47,213 nt of DNA from a virus: positions 1 through 47,213 of IMG/VR virus record IMGVR_UViG_3300046450_000575; one strand, written 5' to 3'. Made by a program: the position numbers and the translations under genes. Positions 6,077 to 13,374 of the stretch are shown one piece after another (the first letter of the stretch is position 1; the number at the start of each line of letters is the position of its first letter). The notes beneath the pieces were generated by a model. It had not been told where the DNA came from and searched no databases. It worked only from the letters and a program-made list of their open reading frames with translations.

Positions 6077-6106
6077 ATTATATCATGCTTTGGGGGGCTC
6101 TGTCAA
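6077..6106 (-). promoter_or_regulatory. Consensus sigma70 promoter (TTGACA-N18-TATAAT)
   Basis: Minus-strand TTGACA (6106-6101), 18 bp spacer ending in TGA, then TATAAT (6082-6077): both hexamers are exact and an extended -10 TGn is present. It drives the genes at 6046-5703. Confidence 0.9.
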
Positions 6107-6378
6107 CCTTTTCTGAGACTTTCTTAGACCATTTTGGAATAAGCACATGCATTTCCCTCCGAAAATCTCTAGGGTTGACTCCCCGCCCAAACTCGGGTTA
6201 GGGTCTCCAAGCATCACCACCGAATCCCACTTTATTCCACTTCTCTCCCCTGAGACCAAATCTGAATATAATCCCACACTTTCCCACACTCTCCCACACA
6301 TTATATTCAACAGGCCATAACACTGAGTGTGCATTATATTCTATCTCAGTCGTGGTAAGGGTTTGTGGGGGGTGATTA
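6107..6378. other. Intergenic stretch without a supported gene
   Basis: This 270-bp stretch has short CCCACACT-type and TATATTC-type low-complexity runs. One minus-strand frame (6334-6083) is open, but it runs through the promoter at 6077-6106, has no Shine-Dalgarno and has a composition unlike its neighbours. I see no terminator or tRNA here. Confidence 0.5.
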
Positions 6379-6555
6379 TTAGATCACAACATAGCATAAG
6401 ACTAAGATACCTAAGAGTACCATCCAATAGTATCTCCTATTCCTTCTCTCTTGTCTTAGTTGTGGGTTGGTGAATTCTTCTTTCTTCCTATTAAGTCCTC
6501 TCTCTATGAATCTCTCCATCTCTCTACCGATCTTTCTGACTATCCAACTAAACAT
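6379..6555 (-). CDS. Small membrane-anchored protein (58 aa)
   Basis: MFSWIVRKIGREMERFIERGLNRKKEEF opens an amphipathic, very basic protein that ends with a transmembrane helix (YYWMVLLGILVLCYVVI). This is a tail-anchored layout. The ATG at 6555 overlaps the end of the preceding oxygenase-like gene by 8 bp, which favours it over an upstream start at 6642 inside that gene. Function unknown. Confidence 0.6.
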   Translation of the reverse strand: MFSWIVRKIGREMERFIERGLNRKKEEFTNPQLRQERRNRRYYWMVLLGILVLCYVVI

Positions 6556-7264
6556 CTGATTGTTTCCGTTTGAAGTATAAGAATCGTCTTGTTGATGATT
6601 CACCTTGGTTGTATTGTACGTCTTCTTTGTGATGGTCTGCATTTAGGTAGACATCCATCGCCATGGAGATTCTTGGTGTTCGGTAGATATTGTTCTTGAC
6701 TCCGTGTTCTACTTGATGACCTACGATGTGTAACTCTCCGTGGATATTGGGGATGGGTTCGTTTCGGTAGTGTGTGTAACTAGGTTGTTCTCCCTGTATA
6801 AAGAGATTGAGTGCGTAGAAATTCTGTAGTTCGTCTCGTTGTGGGTCTACTCTGTCAATCTCGTATTCGTACTCTTCTGTTGTGAGTTGATCTTTGTATT
6901 CTTCTATGAGATCAGTAGGAAAGTAGCCGACCGTTCCGTGGTGGTGTGTAGGTAGTCCTTGTCCTTGGTAGAGGATGTTACCCCATGCTTGGATGCCTAA
7001 TTCGTTAGAATCTTTGAATTGGGGAAGCTCAAAGATTCTATCGGGTATATTCAGGGGTCTTATGTCGGGATGTCTGAGTAGGTTATAGACGAGGTATTGT
7101 GCGGTTAACCCTGTGTACCCTGTCTCTTCGTTCTGTGGGTTGGATAAGTTGAGTATCTTGGATTCGTCCCGCGTAAGTATGTGTGCTATATGACGGCATT
7201 CGTCTTCACTCAGAAAGTCGGTAACTCTTACGTGTAGAAAGGGGTCAGCAGTGACAACACTCAT
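6548..7264 (-). CDS. Putative 2-oxoglutarate/Fe(II)-dependent oxygenase (238 aa)
   Basis: The C-terminal half fits the double-stranded beta-helix pattern of 2OG oxygenases: ILYQGQGLPTHHHGTVGYF (first His cluster, H107-H109), a strand with FYALNLFIQG, then VGHQVEHGVKNNIYRTPRISMAMDVYL with candidate distal His187 and Arg195/198. The first motif is HHH rather than the usual HxD/E, so metal binding is less certain. Such proteins hydroxylate small molecules, proteins or nucleic acids; the substrate is unknown. It is one of eight oxygenase-like genes in the window. Confidence 0.55.
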   Translation of the reverse strand: MSVVTADPFLHVRVTDFLSEDECRHIAHILTRDESKILNLSNPQNEETGYTGLTAQYLVYNLLRHPDIRPLNIPDRIFELPQFKDSNELGIQAWGNILYQGQGLPTHHHGTVGYFPTDLIEEYKDQLTTEEYEYEIDRVDPQRDELQNFYALNLFIQGEQPSYTHYRNEPIPNIHGELHIVGHQVEHGVKNNIYRTPRISMAMDVYLNADHHKEDVQYNQGESSTRRFLYFKRKQSDV

Positions 7265-7274
7265 ACTTTTATTC

Positions 7275-8198
7275 CTAACTACCTATCCACCATGTACGGA
7301 AATAGGTGTCTGACTTGGGTATCTCAGCTCCGTTGTTCGTATCTGCGTAGAGGAATCGTACTAATGGGGATATCGTTCTCCACTCATGGCCATAGGATAG
7401 ATAGTCTGCAGTCATATCCTCGGTGTTATGTGATAACGTCCATTCTGCAGGAAAGAAGCATTCTACATTCTCTTTCCAATCTGAGTTGAGTGAATCGTTT
7501 GATGTCTTGTCATTGATGTAATACTTACCGAAATGACCACAGCCTGTGGGAATGATAATACCCTTTAGATTGTCTTCAATAAACCCTTGGACGTTAGTAC
7601 CGTATTGTTCTTGTACTGCAGTCGGGTCTACATCGAATAGGTCTTTGAGATATAAGTGATCTTGGTCATGCCATGCACAATACCAGTCATTGTACGTATT
7701 AATATTATTCTCTTCAGTCCACCATTTATTCGGCATACTCATATAAGGGAGTTTTTCTGTTTCGATTCGTGCCAGTGTTTCGGTGTCTAACAGAGCTCTT
7801 AATGTCTTAGGTATTTCATCAACTTCTCCTGCAGGGGGAATAGCAGCTAATAGAACCGTCTGACATAGATCAAGGGGAATTATATTCGGGTGATAATATA
7901 TGCTCTTACCGAAAGTGTTCTCAACACTACCAACGAAGTTGAATAAGTCTAATCTGTACCATGCTTCATCTTGAATGTCGTCTCTTGGGGTGCATTCAAT
8001 AACTTGGATGTCGGGTAACAACCCTTCTCCGTCCATCGTGTGACAAAGATAGTTAACTGACATCATATCCATTGCAACTAAATCCAATCTCTTGGCTTTT
8101 AATCGAATGACAGCGGAGTTGACATCTTCTGCTGTAGTGGTTCCGAACTTGGGGATGATGATGTTGCAGTTATTGCGTTGAAAGGTCATGTCTGTCAT
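7275..8198 (-). CDS. Hypothetical protein (307 aa)
   Basis: A soluble, Trp- and His-rich protein (for example YNDWYCAWHDQDHLYLKDLF and IIIPTGCGHFGKYYINDK) without a membrane segment or a nucleotide-binding motif I can recognise. It has its own late-type promoter at 8231-8238 and precedes the oxygenase-like gene by 10 bp. The pair may act together. ATG at 8198 or at 8189 (MTFQRN) can start it. I do not assign a function. Confidence 0.7.
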   Translation of the reverse strand: MTDMTFQRNNCNIIIPKFGTTTAEDVNSAVIRLKAKRLDLVAMDMMSVNYLCHTMDGEGLLPDIQVIECTPRDDIQDEAWYRLDLFNFVGSVENTFGKSIYYHPNIIPLDLCQTVLLAAIPPAGEVDEIPKTLRALLDTETLARIETEKLPYMSMPNKWWTEENNINTYNDWYCAWHDQDHLYLKDLFDVDPTAVQEQYGTNVQGFIEDNLKGIIIPTGCGHFGKYYINDKTSNDSLNSDWKENVECFFPAEWTLSHNTEDMTADYLSYGHEWRTISPLVRFLYADTNNGAEIPKSDTYFRTWWIGS

Positions 8199-8230
8199 GT
8201 GGGGGTTCCATTATATAGTTGTTGTATGTT

Positions 8231-8238
8231 TATTTATA
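8231..8238 (-). promoter_or_regulatory. T4-type late promoter TATAAATA
   Basis: Exact TATAAATA on the minus strand, 33 bp before the ATG of the 307-aa gene. Just upstream, TCCTATG (8242-8248) and CATAGGA (8268-8274) form an inverted repeat with a 19-nt loop that could end the preceding transcript. Confidence 0.75.
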
Positions 8239-8289
8239 GTTTCCTATGCATCCATTATAAATGAAAACATAGGATTCTACAAGGGGGTT

Positions 8290-8403
8290 TTAAGCTAAGA
8301 AGGTATTTACGACCTTGTTAAATCTCCCACTCTTCATCAAACGATGAAATTTGTCTGCTTGTCTCCTAAGATACGAGGCAGACAATGATGCGTAATGTTG
8401 CAT
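8290..8403 (-). CDS. Very small basic protein (37 aa)
   Basis: MQHYASLSASYLRRQADKFH followed by a basic amphipathic stretch ending NTFLA. An AGGAG lies 7 nt before the ATG, a late-type promoter lies about 100 bp upstream and the frame ends before an A/T-rich hairpin. These signals support expression of a 37-residue protein. A short helical peptide is likely; function unknown. Confidence 0.5.
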   Translation of the reverse strand: MQHYASLSASYLRRQADKFHRLMKSGRFNKVVNTFLA

Positions 8404-8451
8404 TTTTATCTCCTGTTATGGTTGTGTAACTTTCCGTGAACTTGGACTTCG

Positions 8452-8471
8452 TTTGTGTAATGTCACACAAA
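8452..8471. promoter_or_regulatory. Perfect inverted repeat, operator-like
   Basis: TTTGTGT at 8452-8458 and ACACAAA at 8465-8471 flank a 6-bp centre. The palindrome lies between the late motif at 8505-8511 and the 37-aa gene, a place where a repressor could bind or the leader RNA could fold. No U-tract follows, so it is not a typical terminator. Confidence 0.45.
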
Positions 8472-8504
8472 CTACTTACTCTTGTCACATATTTGTTACA
8501 ATTC

Positions 8505-8511
8505 TATTTAG
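8505..8511 (-). promoter_or_regulatory. Late-type promoter CTAAATA
   Basis: Minus-strand CTAAATA just downstream of the 74-aa gene and about 100 bp before the 37-aa gene. It has the same core as the late motifs before structural genes. Confidence 0.5.
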
Positions 8512-8530
8512 ACATCCAGTAGTCTGTCTA

Positions 8531-8755
8531 TCAAACTGTCTTATCGACAATGTTGCCTACTGAGTCTATCTCTTTGTGAAACTGGGGTACTGGTGTGAAG
8601 GTCATCCGACCATCTACCATGGCAACTCTGCAATAGTCAACCCAATTACCCCATCCTAGTCTCTCAAATGTTATCTCCTCATCGAGGGATAACTCCTTTT
8701 CCTTATTTTGGTATAGTGTGTAATCTATCCACATACGTTCGCCATGTTCACTCAT
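8531..8755 (-). CDS. Hypothetical protein (74 aa)
   Basis: MSEHGERMWIDYTLYQNKEKELSLDEEITFERLG... is a compact acidic protein with an Ig-like or SH3-like strand pattern. AGGAGC precedes the ATG at 8755 with a 7-nt gap, so I prefer this start to 8776, which would run into the tRNA 3' end. It lies directly downstream of tRNA-Ser. Function unknown. Confidence 0.6.
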   Translation of the reverse strand: MSEHGERMWIDYTLYQNKEKELSLDEEITFERLGWGNWVDYCRVAMVDGRMTFTPVPQFHKEIDSVGNIVDKTV

Positions 8756-8777
8756 CGTTGAGCTCCTATTCTGCAAT

Positions 8778-8867
8778 TGGCGGAAGATATAGGATTCGAA
8801 CCTATGATACCGATAAAGGTATGCTGGTTTTCAAGACCAGTGCATTCAACCACTCTGCCAATCTTCC
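8778..8867 (-). tRNA. tRNA-Ser (anticodon UGA), CCA encoded
   Basis: The minus-strand 90 bases fold as a class II tRNA. The acceptor stem is GGAAGAT/ATCTTCC with discriminator G and an encoded CCA (8780-8778). The anticodon stem is CTGGT/ACCAG around loop CTTGAAA, giving UGA. The variable arm is long, with ATACC/GGTAT pairs, and the T arm has GGTTCGAATCC. T4-like phages carry tRNAs to fit their own codon use; UCA serine codons are favoured by A/T-rich genomes. Confidence 0.95.
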
Positions 8868-9152
8868 ATAAGTTAATACTGGTGTCTTCATGGTTATCCA
8901 CAGCAAAGCAAGGTCATGAAGTAATTTCGACATACTTCCCTTGCATCCTGAAATGTGGGGTGTGTAGGTTATGGTATAACTGGGTTATACGCACCGACTT
9001 TTGTACCACATATCGTCCTCCACCATATCAAACTATCGGTTCCAGTCACCGACCTACTTGGTATCGTATCCCTATTTGAGGTAACTAGTCCTCATTCTCA
9101 TCATAGAAGGTATAAGTAACTACTAGTGTCGGTTAAGACACTCGTTCAAAAA
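8868..9152 (-). other. Structured non-coding stretch upstream of tRNA-Ser
   Basis: About 285 bp without a frame I can support. It holds two perfect hairpins: GTATAAC-TGG-GTTATAC at 8974-8990 and AGTGTC-GGTTAA-GACACT at 9125-9142. The second lies 10 bp after the stop of the 82-aa gene and could end or process that transcript. Repeated ACCGA/TCGGT words suggest further folding. It could be a leader for tRNA processing, a small RNA or a spacer. Confidence 0.45.
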
Positions 9153-9401
9153 CTATTTGGTTTTTTTCGTCTTTGGTTTTGCCTTACGGTAGTTCTTGGT
9201 CTTCACTGGTTCCACTGGTGGTGGTACATCCATTGTGTATTTGACCTCGACCTTCTTAGGGGCTCTCTTTTTGTAAACTTTCTTTTTAGACTCGTCTACA
9301 TTTGGTGTTGATTTGTCGTCTGCAATAAATCGACCCTTGTCGTCTCTTGCTCTGACCCATTCAAATCCAAAGAAGTCTGTGATGTTATTCCACCATCCCA
9401 T
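9153..9401 (-). CDS. Conserved marine T4-like phage protein, Lys-rich (82 aa)
   Basis: MGWWNNITDFFGFEWVRARDDKGRF followed by ADDKSTPNVDESKKKVYKKRAPKK and a Lys/Pro-rich tail. I recognise this plan from short proteins of marine T4-like phages: WW...FFGF start, then RxRDxKGRFxADDxSTPxVxE, then a basic tail. Function is unknown; the tail suggests nucleic acid binding or capsid association. It follows the porin gene by 12 bp and has no promoter of its own that I can see. Confidence 0.65.
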   Translation of the reverse strand: MGWWNNITDFFGFEWVRARDDKGRFIADDKSTPNVDESKKKVYKKRAPKKVEVKYTMDVPPPVEPVKTKNYRKAKPKTKKTK

Positions 9402-9413
9402 GATATTCTCCTA

Positions 9414-10025
9414 CTAAAATGAATACTCGATTCCGAATGTTAGTGAGTCCACTGCAGTGTCTTCCAACACGTTCTGTCCTACCAACATATAGAATGTCGT
9501 ATCTTTAATTGTCTTAGCACCTCTCATCATATAATATGAGTCGTTGCCCTGTCTATCGAATGTCCCATAGATGAACTTTGCGTCCACCAATGGTACGAAC
9601 CATAGATCATAGGTCACTTCACCATATATGTCATGAGTGTCTAAGTCCTGAAATCCAGTGATGGACAATCCACCCACTGAAACTGATGCGTATACTTCTT
9701 CAACTGAATCGTATACACTATCCCACACATATCGAATGTATCCGACATCTAATGAGACATTGTCTGTTATTGATAGGTCATATCCACCGTAATAGTTGAG
9801 TTCTCGTGATGTAGTCTCTCCTGTAACGTTGACCTCGGAACCCCATACCCCTAGGTATAGACCTTCCGTCTCTGCGTGTAAACCGAATGATTTAACAGGT
9901 TTGCCTGACTGAGATTGACCTCTCCAAATGTAGTCACTTGAGTAACCTACAAATCCACTGACATCGGCAAATGTCGGTGTTGAAAATAGCATTAATGATA
10001 ATGCTGTTAATAATAATTTATTCAT
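9414..10025 (-). CDS. Outer-membrane porin-like protein (TorF/Gcw_chp family)
   Basis: Residues 1-20 (MNKLLLTALSLMLFSTPTFA) are a Sec signal peptide with a signal peptidase I site before DVSG. The mature 183 residues show alternating aromatic beta strands typical of an outer-membrane barrel: SSDYIWRGQSQS near the N-terminus, LYLGVWGSEV, ELNYYGGYD, and a C-terminal GIEYSF ending in Phe, the signal for BAM insertion. SDYIWRGxSQ and the LG(V/I)WGS word are hallmarks of the TIGR02001/Gcw_chp bacterial proteins. A phage gene for a host outer-membrane protein suggests envelope remodelling or block of superinfection. It has a late-type motif and AGGAAGG Shine-Dalgarno upstream. Confidence 0.85.
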   Translation of the reverse strand: MNKLLLTALSLMLFSTPTFADVSGFVGYSSDYIWRGQSQSGKPVKSFGLHAETEGLYLGVWGSEVNVTGETTSRELNYYGGYDLSITDNVSLDVGYIRYVWDSVYDSVEEVYASVSVGGLSITGFQDLDTHDIYGEVTYDLWFVPLVDAKFIYGTFDRQGNDSYYMMRGAKTIKDTTFYMLVGQNVLEDTAVDSLTFGIEYSF

Positions 10026-10044
10026 AATATATCCTTCCTATAGT

Positions 10045-10052
10045 TATTTATT
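10045..10052 (-). promoter_or_regulatory. Late-type promoter AATAAATA before the porin gene
   Basis: Minus-strand AATAAATA followed by ACTATAGGAAGGATATATT and the ATG. It overlaps the TAA of the preceding oxygenase gene. Here a strong Shine-Dalgarno (AGGAAGG) lies between motif and start. Confidence 0.5.
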
Positions 10053-10695
10053 GTTGTTTAAAACGTATATTCCCAGCGACACTGATACGTTCACCCCCAC
10101 AATAGAAGGGGTACACTGAGTGTCTCAACCAACTAGGGAAGACCAATAGGTCACCCTGCAGTGGAAAATGACTGAATGTAGACACGTTCAAGAATTGAGT
10201 CTCTCCATAGTGCAGTTCAATGTGACCTGCCATGGGTGTAACTGGCATTGGGCCTGCAGCAGTAGGAGCCTCTTTATTCGTGTCGTATTTGTTGTCGATT
10301 GCATCTTCATATTTTACAGTGTTCTTAGTGTAAAAGACGAAAGAGAACAGACCATCATGTGAATGAATTGGATTGAACTCGGCATTGTTTGCTACGTTCA
10401 CCCATAGCCCATCGATTTCAAGATGTTCTTTGGGTATGCCTAGTTGACATTGATCTACCAGTACCATAACATGATTCATGATATGATCTTTTGTGTCATC
10501 GGTGACTATATCTTCAATAATTAACTGTTCTTCTACTCTTCCTGCAAGTAGTCCACCAACATTGTGATCTTTAGACCCTCTCCGTTGCTCTATACAGTCG
10601 GTTACATGACCTAGATGGTCAGGGTCGATTGCTCCAATATATAGAGGTGGCCCGAATGGACTGATCACTGGCTGATAGTAGTTGTCATCATTCAT
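10048..10695 (-). CDS. 2OG-Fe(II) oxygenase family protein (215 aa)
   Basis: It fits the phage/marine family TIGR02466 (2OG-FeII_Oxy_5). LWVNVANNAEFNPIHSHDG gives the proximal metal motif (H111 with H113 or D114), and GDLLVFPSWLRHSVYPFYCGGERISVAGN gives distal His192 and the 2OG-binding Arg203. Family members of this type are common in T4-like marine phages, but their substrate is not known. It lies in a run of oxygenase genes and precedes the porin gene. Cytoplasmic, no signal peptide. Confidence 0.82.
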   Translation of the reverse strand: MNDDNYYQPVISPFGPPLYIGAIDPDHLGHVTDCIEQRRGSKDHNVGGLLAGRVEEQLIIEDIVTDDTKDHIMNHVMVLVDQCQLGIPKEHLEIDGLWVNVANNAEFNPIHSHDGLFSFVFYTKNTVKYEDAIDNKYDTNKEAPTAAGPMPVTPMAGHIELHYGETQFLNVSTFSHFPLQGDLLVFPSWLRHSVYPFYCGGERISVAGNIRFKQQ

Positions 10696-10710
10696 AATAT
10701 AGTGTCTCTC

Positions 10711-10929
10711 TTATACTGCTTTAGGTACGTACTCAATTTTGACTAGACCCGACTTGGTACGTCTGTCCAATTCATTCTTCACCTTCTGTTTTAGTTTCGA
10801 TGACTTGGGGTCATTGTATGCTTTCAATAGTGTTTCTATCGATTGACATTTCATGTAGTGGTGAACGATTGTTTTCTTGGTTGACCCTCGTGCAACGGTC
10901 ACTGAGGTTGGTGCAAATTTAACTGGCAT
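10711..10929 (-). CDS. Conserved marine T4-like phage protein (72 aa)
   Basis: MPVKFAPTSVTVARGSTKKT then HYMKCQSIETLLKAYNDP and KLKQKVKNELDRR. I recognise this pattern (MPVKFxPT...RG...HYxxxxxxEEL...KLKxKxxxEL) from small proteins of marine T4-like phages. Basic, soluble, likely helical. It overlaps the zinc-finger-like gene by 11 bp. No function known to me. Confidence 0.65.
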   Translation of the reverse strand: MPVKFAPTSVTVARGSTKKTIVHHYMKCQSIETLLKAYNDPKSSKLKQKVKNELDRRTKSGLVKIEYVPKAV

Positions 10930-11164
10930 TTCTTTCCCCTAGATTACGATTAACAGTTGCACTAGCTGTATCGCTAAACTGATTGCTGTTATTGTTGTTA
11001 AAATCTTCAATATTGTTATTTGTTTTCTCATTATCTTTCCTTTGATGATATGATAGACTGCACTGAGCCCCACAAAATATGTGGAGACGGTCTTGTGTGT
11101 GGTACTTGATCTCACTTACTGGAGTCATTGCATCACACACTGAACACCTCAATTGTCCATCCAT
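10919..11164 (-). CDS. Small zinc-finger-like protein with Asn-rich tail (81 aa)
   Basis: CSVCD at residues 7-11 and FCGAQC at about 30-35 give a C2-C2 or C2-C-C zinc site in a short N-terminal domain. After it comes an Asn-rich low-complexity segment (NNNIEDFNNNNSN). Proteins with such knuckles in phages often bind nucleic acid or host RNA polymerase, but nothing specific shows which. It lies between an oxygenase-like gene and the 72-aa conserved gene. Confidence 0.6.
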   Translation of the reverse strand: MDGQLRCSVCDAMTPVSEIKYHTQDRLHIFCGAQCSLSYHQRKDNEKTNNNIEDFNNNNSNQFSDTASATVNRNLGERNAS

Positions 11165-11172
11165 TTTATTTT

Positions 11173-11775
11173 TTATTTTATGACAACCTTAGCAAATGTA
11201 GGGCCGTCTGTTTGTTCTTCTGTTGGTTGATCATCATCACCGTGGTGATAATTATCACTGTTTTGGTTTTCATTAAACCAAACACCCAACATCCATTTTT
11301 CCCCTGCAGTAATAGGTAACACTCCCACGCTTCTCAGACTAGGATTGTTAACGATTAACATATCTCCAACTTTGTCGTTGATGATACTGCTGTCTACCAC
11401 TAGATTACCTCCATGGTAACCCTCTGATAGATTGAATAACACTAGACCAGTGTCTTCTTCTTGGGATGTGTTAAATTCATATGAATCCACTGGATAGCAT
11501 ATGATCTGTATATGACTAGGCTCTTCGAAACACTCACCATCGGGTAAAAAATCTTCTACCCAAGAATAAATCTTTTCGAAATCGGCATCGCCTACTTCAT
11601 CGGGGACAATGTTGTACACCTCAATCTCACTATGGTCTACCTTAAACCTAGAGGTTCCACCTTCAATTTCGTCTTCTTCTTCGGTGAATGCTTGTCTTAC
11701 TGCTAGTGCTATGACTGCATTACATTGCTCTTCGTCTAGTACTCTGTTACCGAGTGTTAATATATTATCTTGCAT
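11173..11775 (-). CDS. Degenerate 2OG-oxygenase-like protein (200 aa)
   Basis: The second half keeps the prolyl-hydroxylase-like scaffold: GLVLFNLSEGYHGGNLVVD, GDMLIVNN and ITAGEKWMLGVWF align with the usual LVYLN..F.GG, G..L.F and T.G.R..L..WF. The metal ligands are not there: the HxD position reads NTSQEED and the distal His is replaced in SLRSVGVLPIT. It is probably not an active oxygenase and may have become a binding or partner protein for the gene just upstream, which it overlaps by one base. Confidence 0.6.
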   Translation of the reverse strand: MQDNILTLGNRVLDEEQCNAVIALAVRQAFTEEEDEIEGGTSRFKVDHSEIEVYNIVPDEVGDADFEKIYSWVEDFLPDGECFEEPSHIQIICYPVDSYEFNTSQEEDTGLVLFNLSEGYHGGNLVVDSSIINDKVGDMLIVNNPSLRSVGVLPITAGEKWMLGVWFNENQNSDNYHHGDDDQPTEEQTDGPTFAKVVIK

Positions 11776-12470
11776 TAGTTATTTCCTGTTGATGGGTGGA
11801 AGAATTGTACTTGACTGATTCTCCAGTTATCTCCACTATATTTAGTGTAGTCTCCGATATAAGCTCCGTGCAATCTATTGCCTGGGAATACAACACATCG
11901 ATTGAATTTAGCAGGGATGATTGTATTTAAATCAAAGTCGTCTTGACATGGGTAGAGTAGTCCATGGTGTTCATCGTTAGATATCCACTCACCTTCGTAG
12001 ACTGCAGTTCCACCACTCTCCTGTTTATCCAAATAAACGAGCATGTTTAGTGTTGCAAGTTTGTCGGGAGTGTCAAATGACGAATCAGTGTGTGGGTAGT
12101 GTTGAAATGCAGGGTCGAATTGATTAATCGTTTGGAACACATTGAATTCGTGAATCATATCCCAATTGTATTTTCCCTTATGGAAATGTTTTCTGCATAT
12201 GTCCAATAGTCGTTCCATCTCACCAAAATATTTTCTAGTGGGGTGGCCGACCTTATCAACGATTCTGCAATCATTGTAGTCAATTCCGTTAGGGGATTCT
12301 CTCTCCGTAGAGTATTTCCACATTGGGAATTGACGAGCCATGAGGAAGTCGTGTATGTCTTCAGGATTCTCATAGAAGTTGTCTATGGTAATTGTCAACC
12401 CATCAAATGTGGGCTCCCACTTTTCAGACATCTTGAATAGTTCATCGTGAATGTATGTTTTACTTACCAT
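11775..12470 (-). CDS. 2OG-Fe(II) oxygenase-like protein, DUF6445 type (231 aa)
   Basis: HYPHTDSSFD gives H127 and D129; LATLNMLVYLDKQESGGTAVYEG follows as in DUF6445; NRCVVFPGNRLHGAYI gives H201, and NWRISQVQFF gives R217. The full catalytic set of the 2OG fold is thus present. The start at 12470 has AGAGGA 8 nt upstream and overlaps the previous gene by 11 bp. The substrate is unknown; the same family occurs in marine bacteria and phages. Confidence 0.78.
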   Translation of the reverse strand: MVSKTYIHDELFKMSEKWEPTFDGLTITIDNFYENPEDIHDFLMARQFPMWKYSTERESPNGIDYNDCRIVDKVGHPTRKYFGEMERLLDICRKHFHKGKYNWDMIHEFNVFQTINQFDPAFQHYPHTDSSFDTPDKLATLNMLVYLDKQESGGTAVYEGEWISNDEHHGLLYPCQDDFDLNTIIPAKFNRCVVFPGNRLHGAYIGDYTKYSGDNWRISQVQFFHPSTGNN

Positions 12471-13374
12471 GGTTTATGTCCTCTTGAAGGAAGTTATAAG
12501 ACATGTCTCGTCCTGTTGTATTATTGTCTAAGTCTGTCTTATGCCATAAATTAAACGATATACTGATACGTTCATATCCAGTCTCTATACCGTTTCTTAT
12601 AGAGGGTACTGCGTGTTGTAGGTAAGAGGGCCAGAGTAAGAAGTCACCTGTGTTCGGGTATACATTCATTTCTGACTCAGTTCCATTCGTACCATTAAAA
12701 TCTATATTGTTCATCCCATCTCTTTTTACAAGACGATCAACTTGTTGTTGACCTGACAATGCCATGATTGATGGTGATGTGAACTTAATCGGTTGTGACC
12801 CTTCGACTGCCTTGACGTAGTATGTTCCACTCATCTTACAATTGGTATGATTGTGTGTCTCATGATGGTGTTCACCAGTGTACACATTAACCCATGCAAA
12901 TAGATGTATGTCATTCCTTGATAGGTGACTCACTGGTATATTCAACATATTCTGTATGTACGAGATATAGGTGTCCTTACATATATCTGAAAAGTCCTTG
13001 AACCATTCTAGGTTGTGGGTCTCTGTACGTACATCCTCATCAAAATAAGTCGTGTAATTACGTCCTAGATCGTGTTCTGCACGTTCTTTAACCTTACTGA
13101 CTAGTCGTCTGCAATCCACCGCAATGTGGTCATGAGGTAAGTTGAAATGTCCCCTTAAAAAAGGAGTAGCAAATACTGGTATTATCTCACCATCAGCTGG
13201 ACGAAAATCTATCGAGGGTAATTGATTTTCCACACGTTTAGCAGCTTCAAGATCATCTGATTCATCAAACTCTGTAGGTGCAAGATATCCTTTTTCATCC
13301 GTATTTGTTTCATTAAATGTACTTTGTACATTATTAGAAACATTTTGGGGTGGCATTATACCCTTTGGTCTCAT
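12460..13374 (-). CDS. 2OG-Fe(II) oxygenase family protein, TIGR02466 type (304 aa)
   Basis: After a polar N-terminus of about 60 residues the protein shows IIPVFATPFLRG, LFAWVNVYTGEHHHETHNHTN (candidate ligands H174/H176), then GDFLLWPSYLQHAVPS (H254) and GYERISISFN (R269). These match the 2OG-FeII_Oxy_5 family, like the 215-aa protein encoded at 10048-10695; the two are distant paralogues. The gene overlaps the spanin-like lipoprotein gene by 4 bp upstream. Substrate unknown. Confidence 0.83.
   Translation of the reverse strand: MRPKGIMPPQNVSNNVQSTFNETNTDEKGYLAPTEFDESDDLEAAKRVENQLPSIDFRPADGEIIPVFATPFLRGHFNLPHDHIAVDCRRLVSKVKERAEHDLGRNYTTYFDEDVRTETHNLEWFKDFSDICKDTYISYIQNMLNIPVSHLSRNDIHLFAWVNVYTGEHHHETHNHTNCKMSGTYYVKAVEGSQPIKFTSPSIMALSGQQQVDRLVKRDGMNNIDFNGTNGTESEMNVYPNTGDFLLWPSYLQHAVPSIRNGIETGYERISISFNLWHKTDLDNNTTGRDMSYNFLQEDINHGK

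Noticed and set aside
6083-6334. Minus-strand 83-codon frame starting MHTQCYGLL
   Set aside because: It runs through the consensus promoter at 6077-6106, has no Shine-Dalgarno, and its composition (Cys, Gly, Ser, random) differs from neighbours. I treat the stretch as intergenic.
8777-9079. Plus-strand 100-codon frame over tRNA-Ser
   Set aside because: It overlaps the tRNA gene in full and has no independent support.
8868-9152. Second tRNA gene upstream of tRNA-Ser
   Set aside because: I looked for a T-arm GTTCxAxxC with matching acceptor ends and found none; the hairpins present do not make a cloverleaf.
12155-12373. Minus-strand 72-codon frame inside the DUF6445-type gene
   Set aside because: Lies wholly within a well-supported oxygenase gene in another frame and shows no motif.
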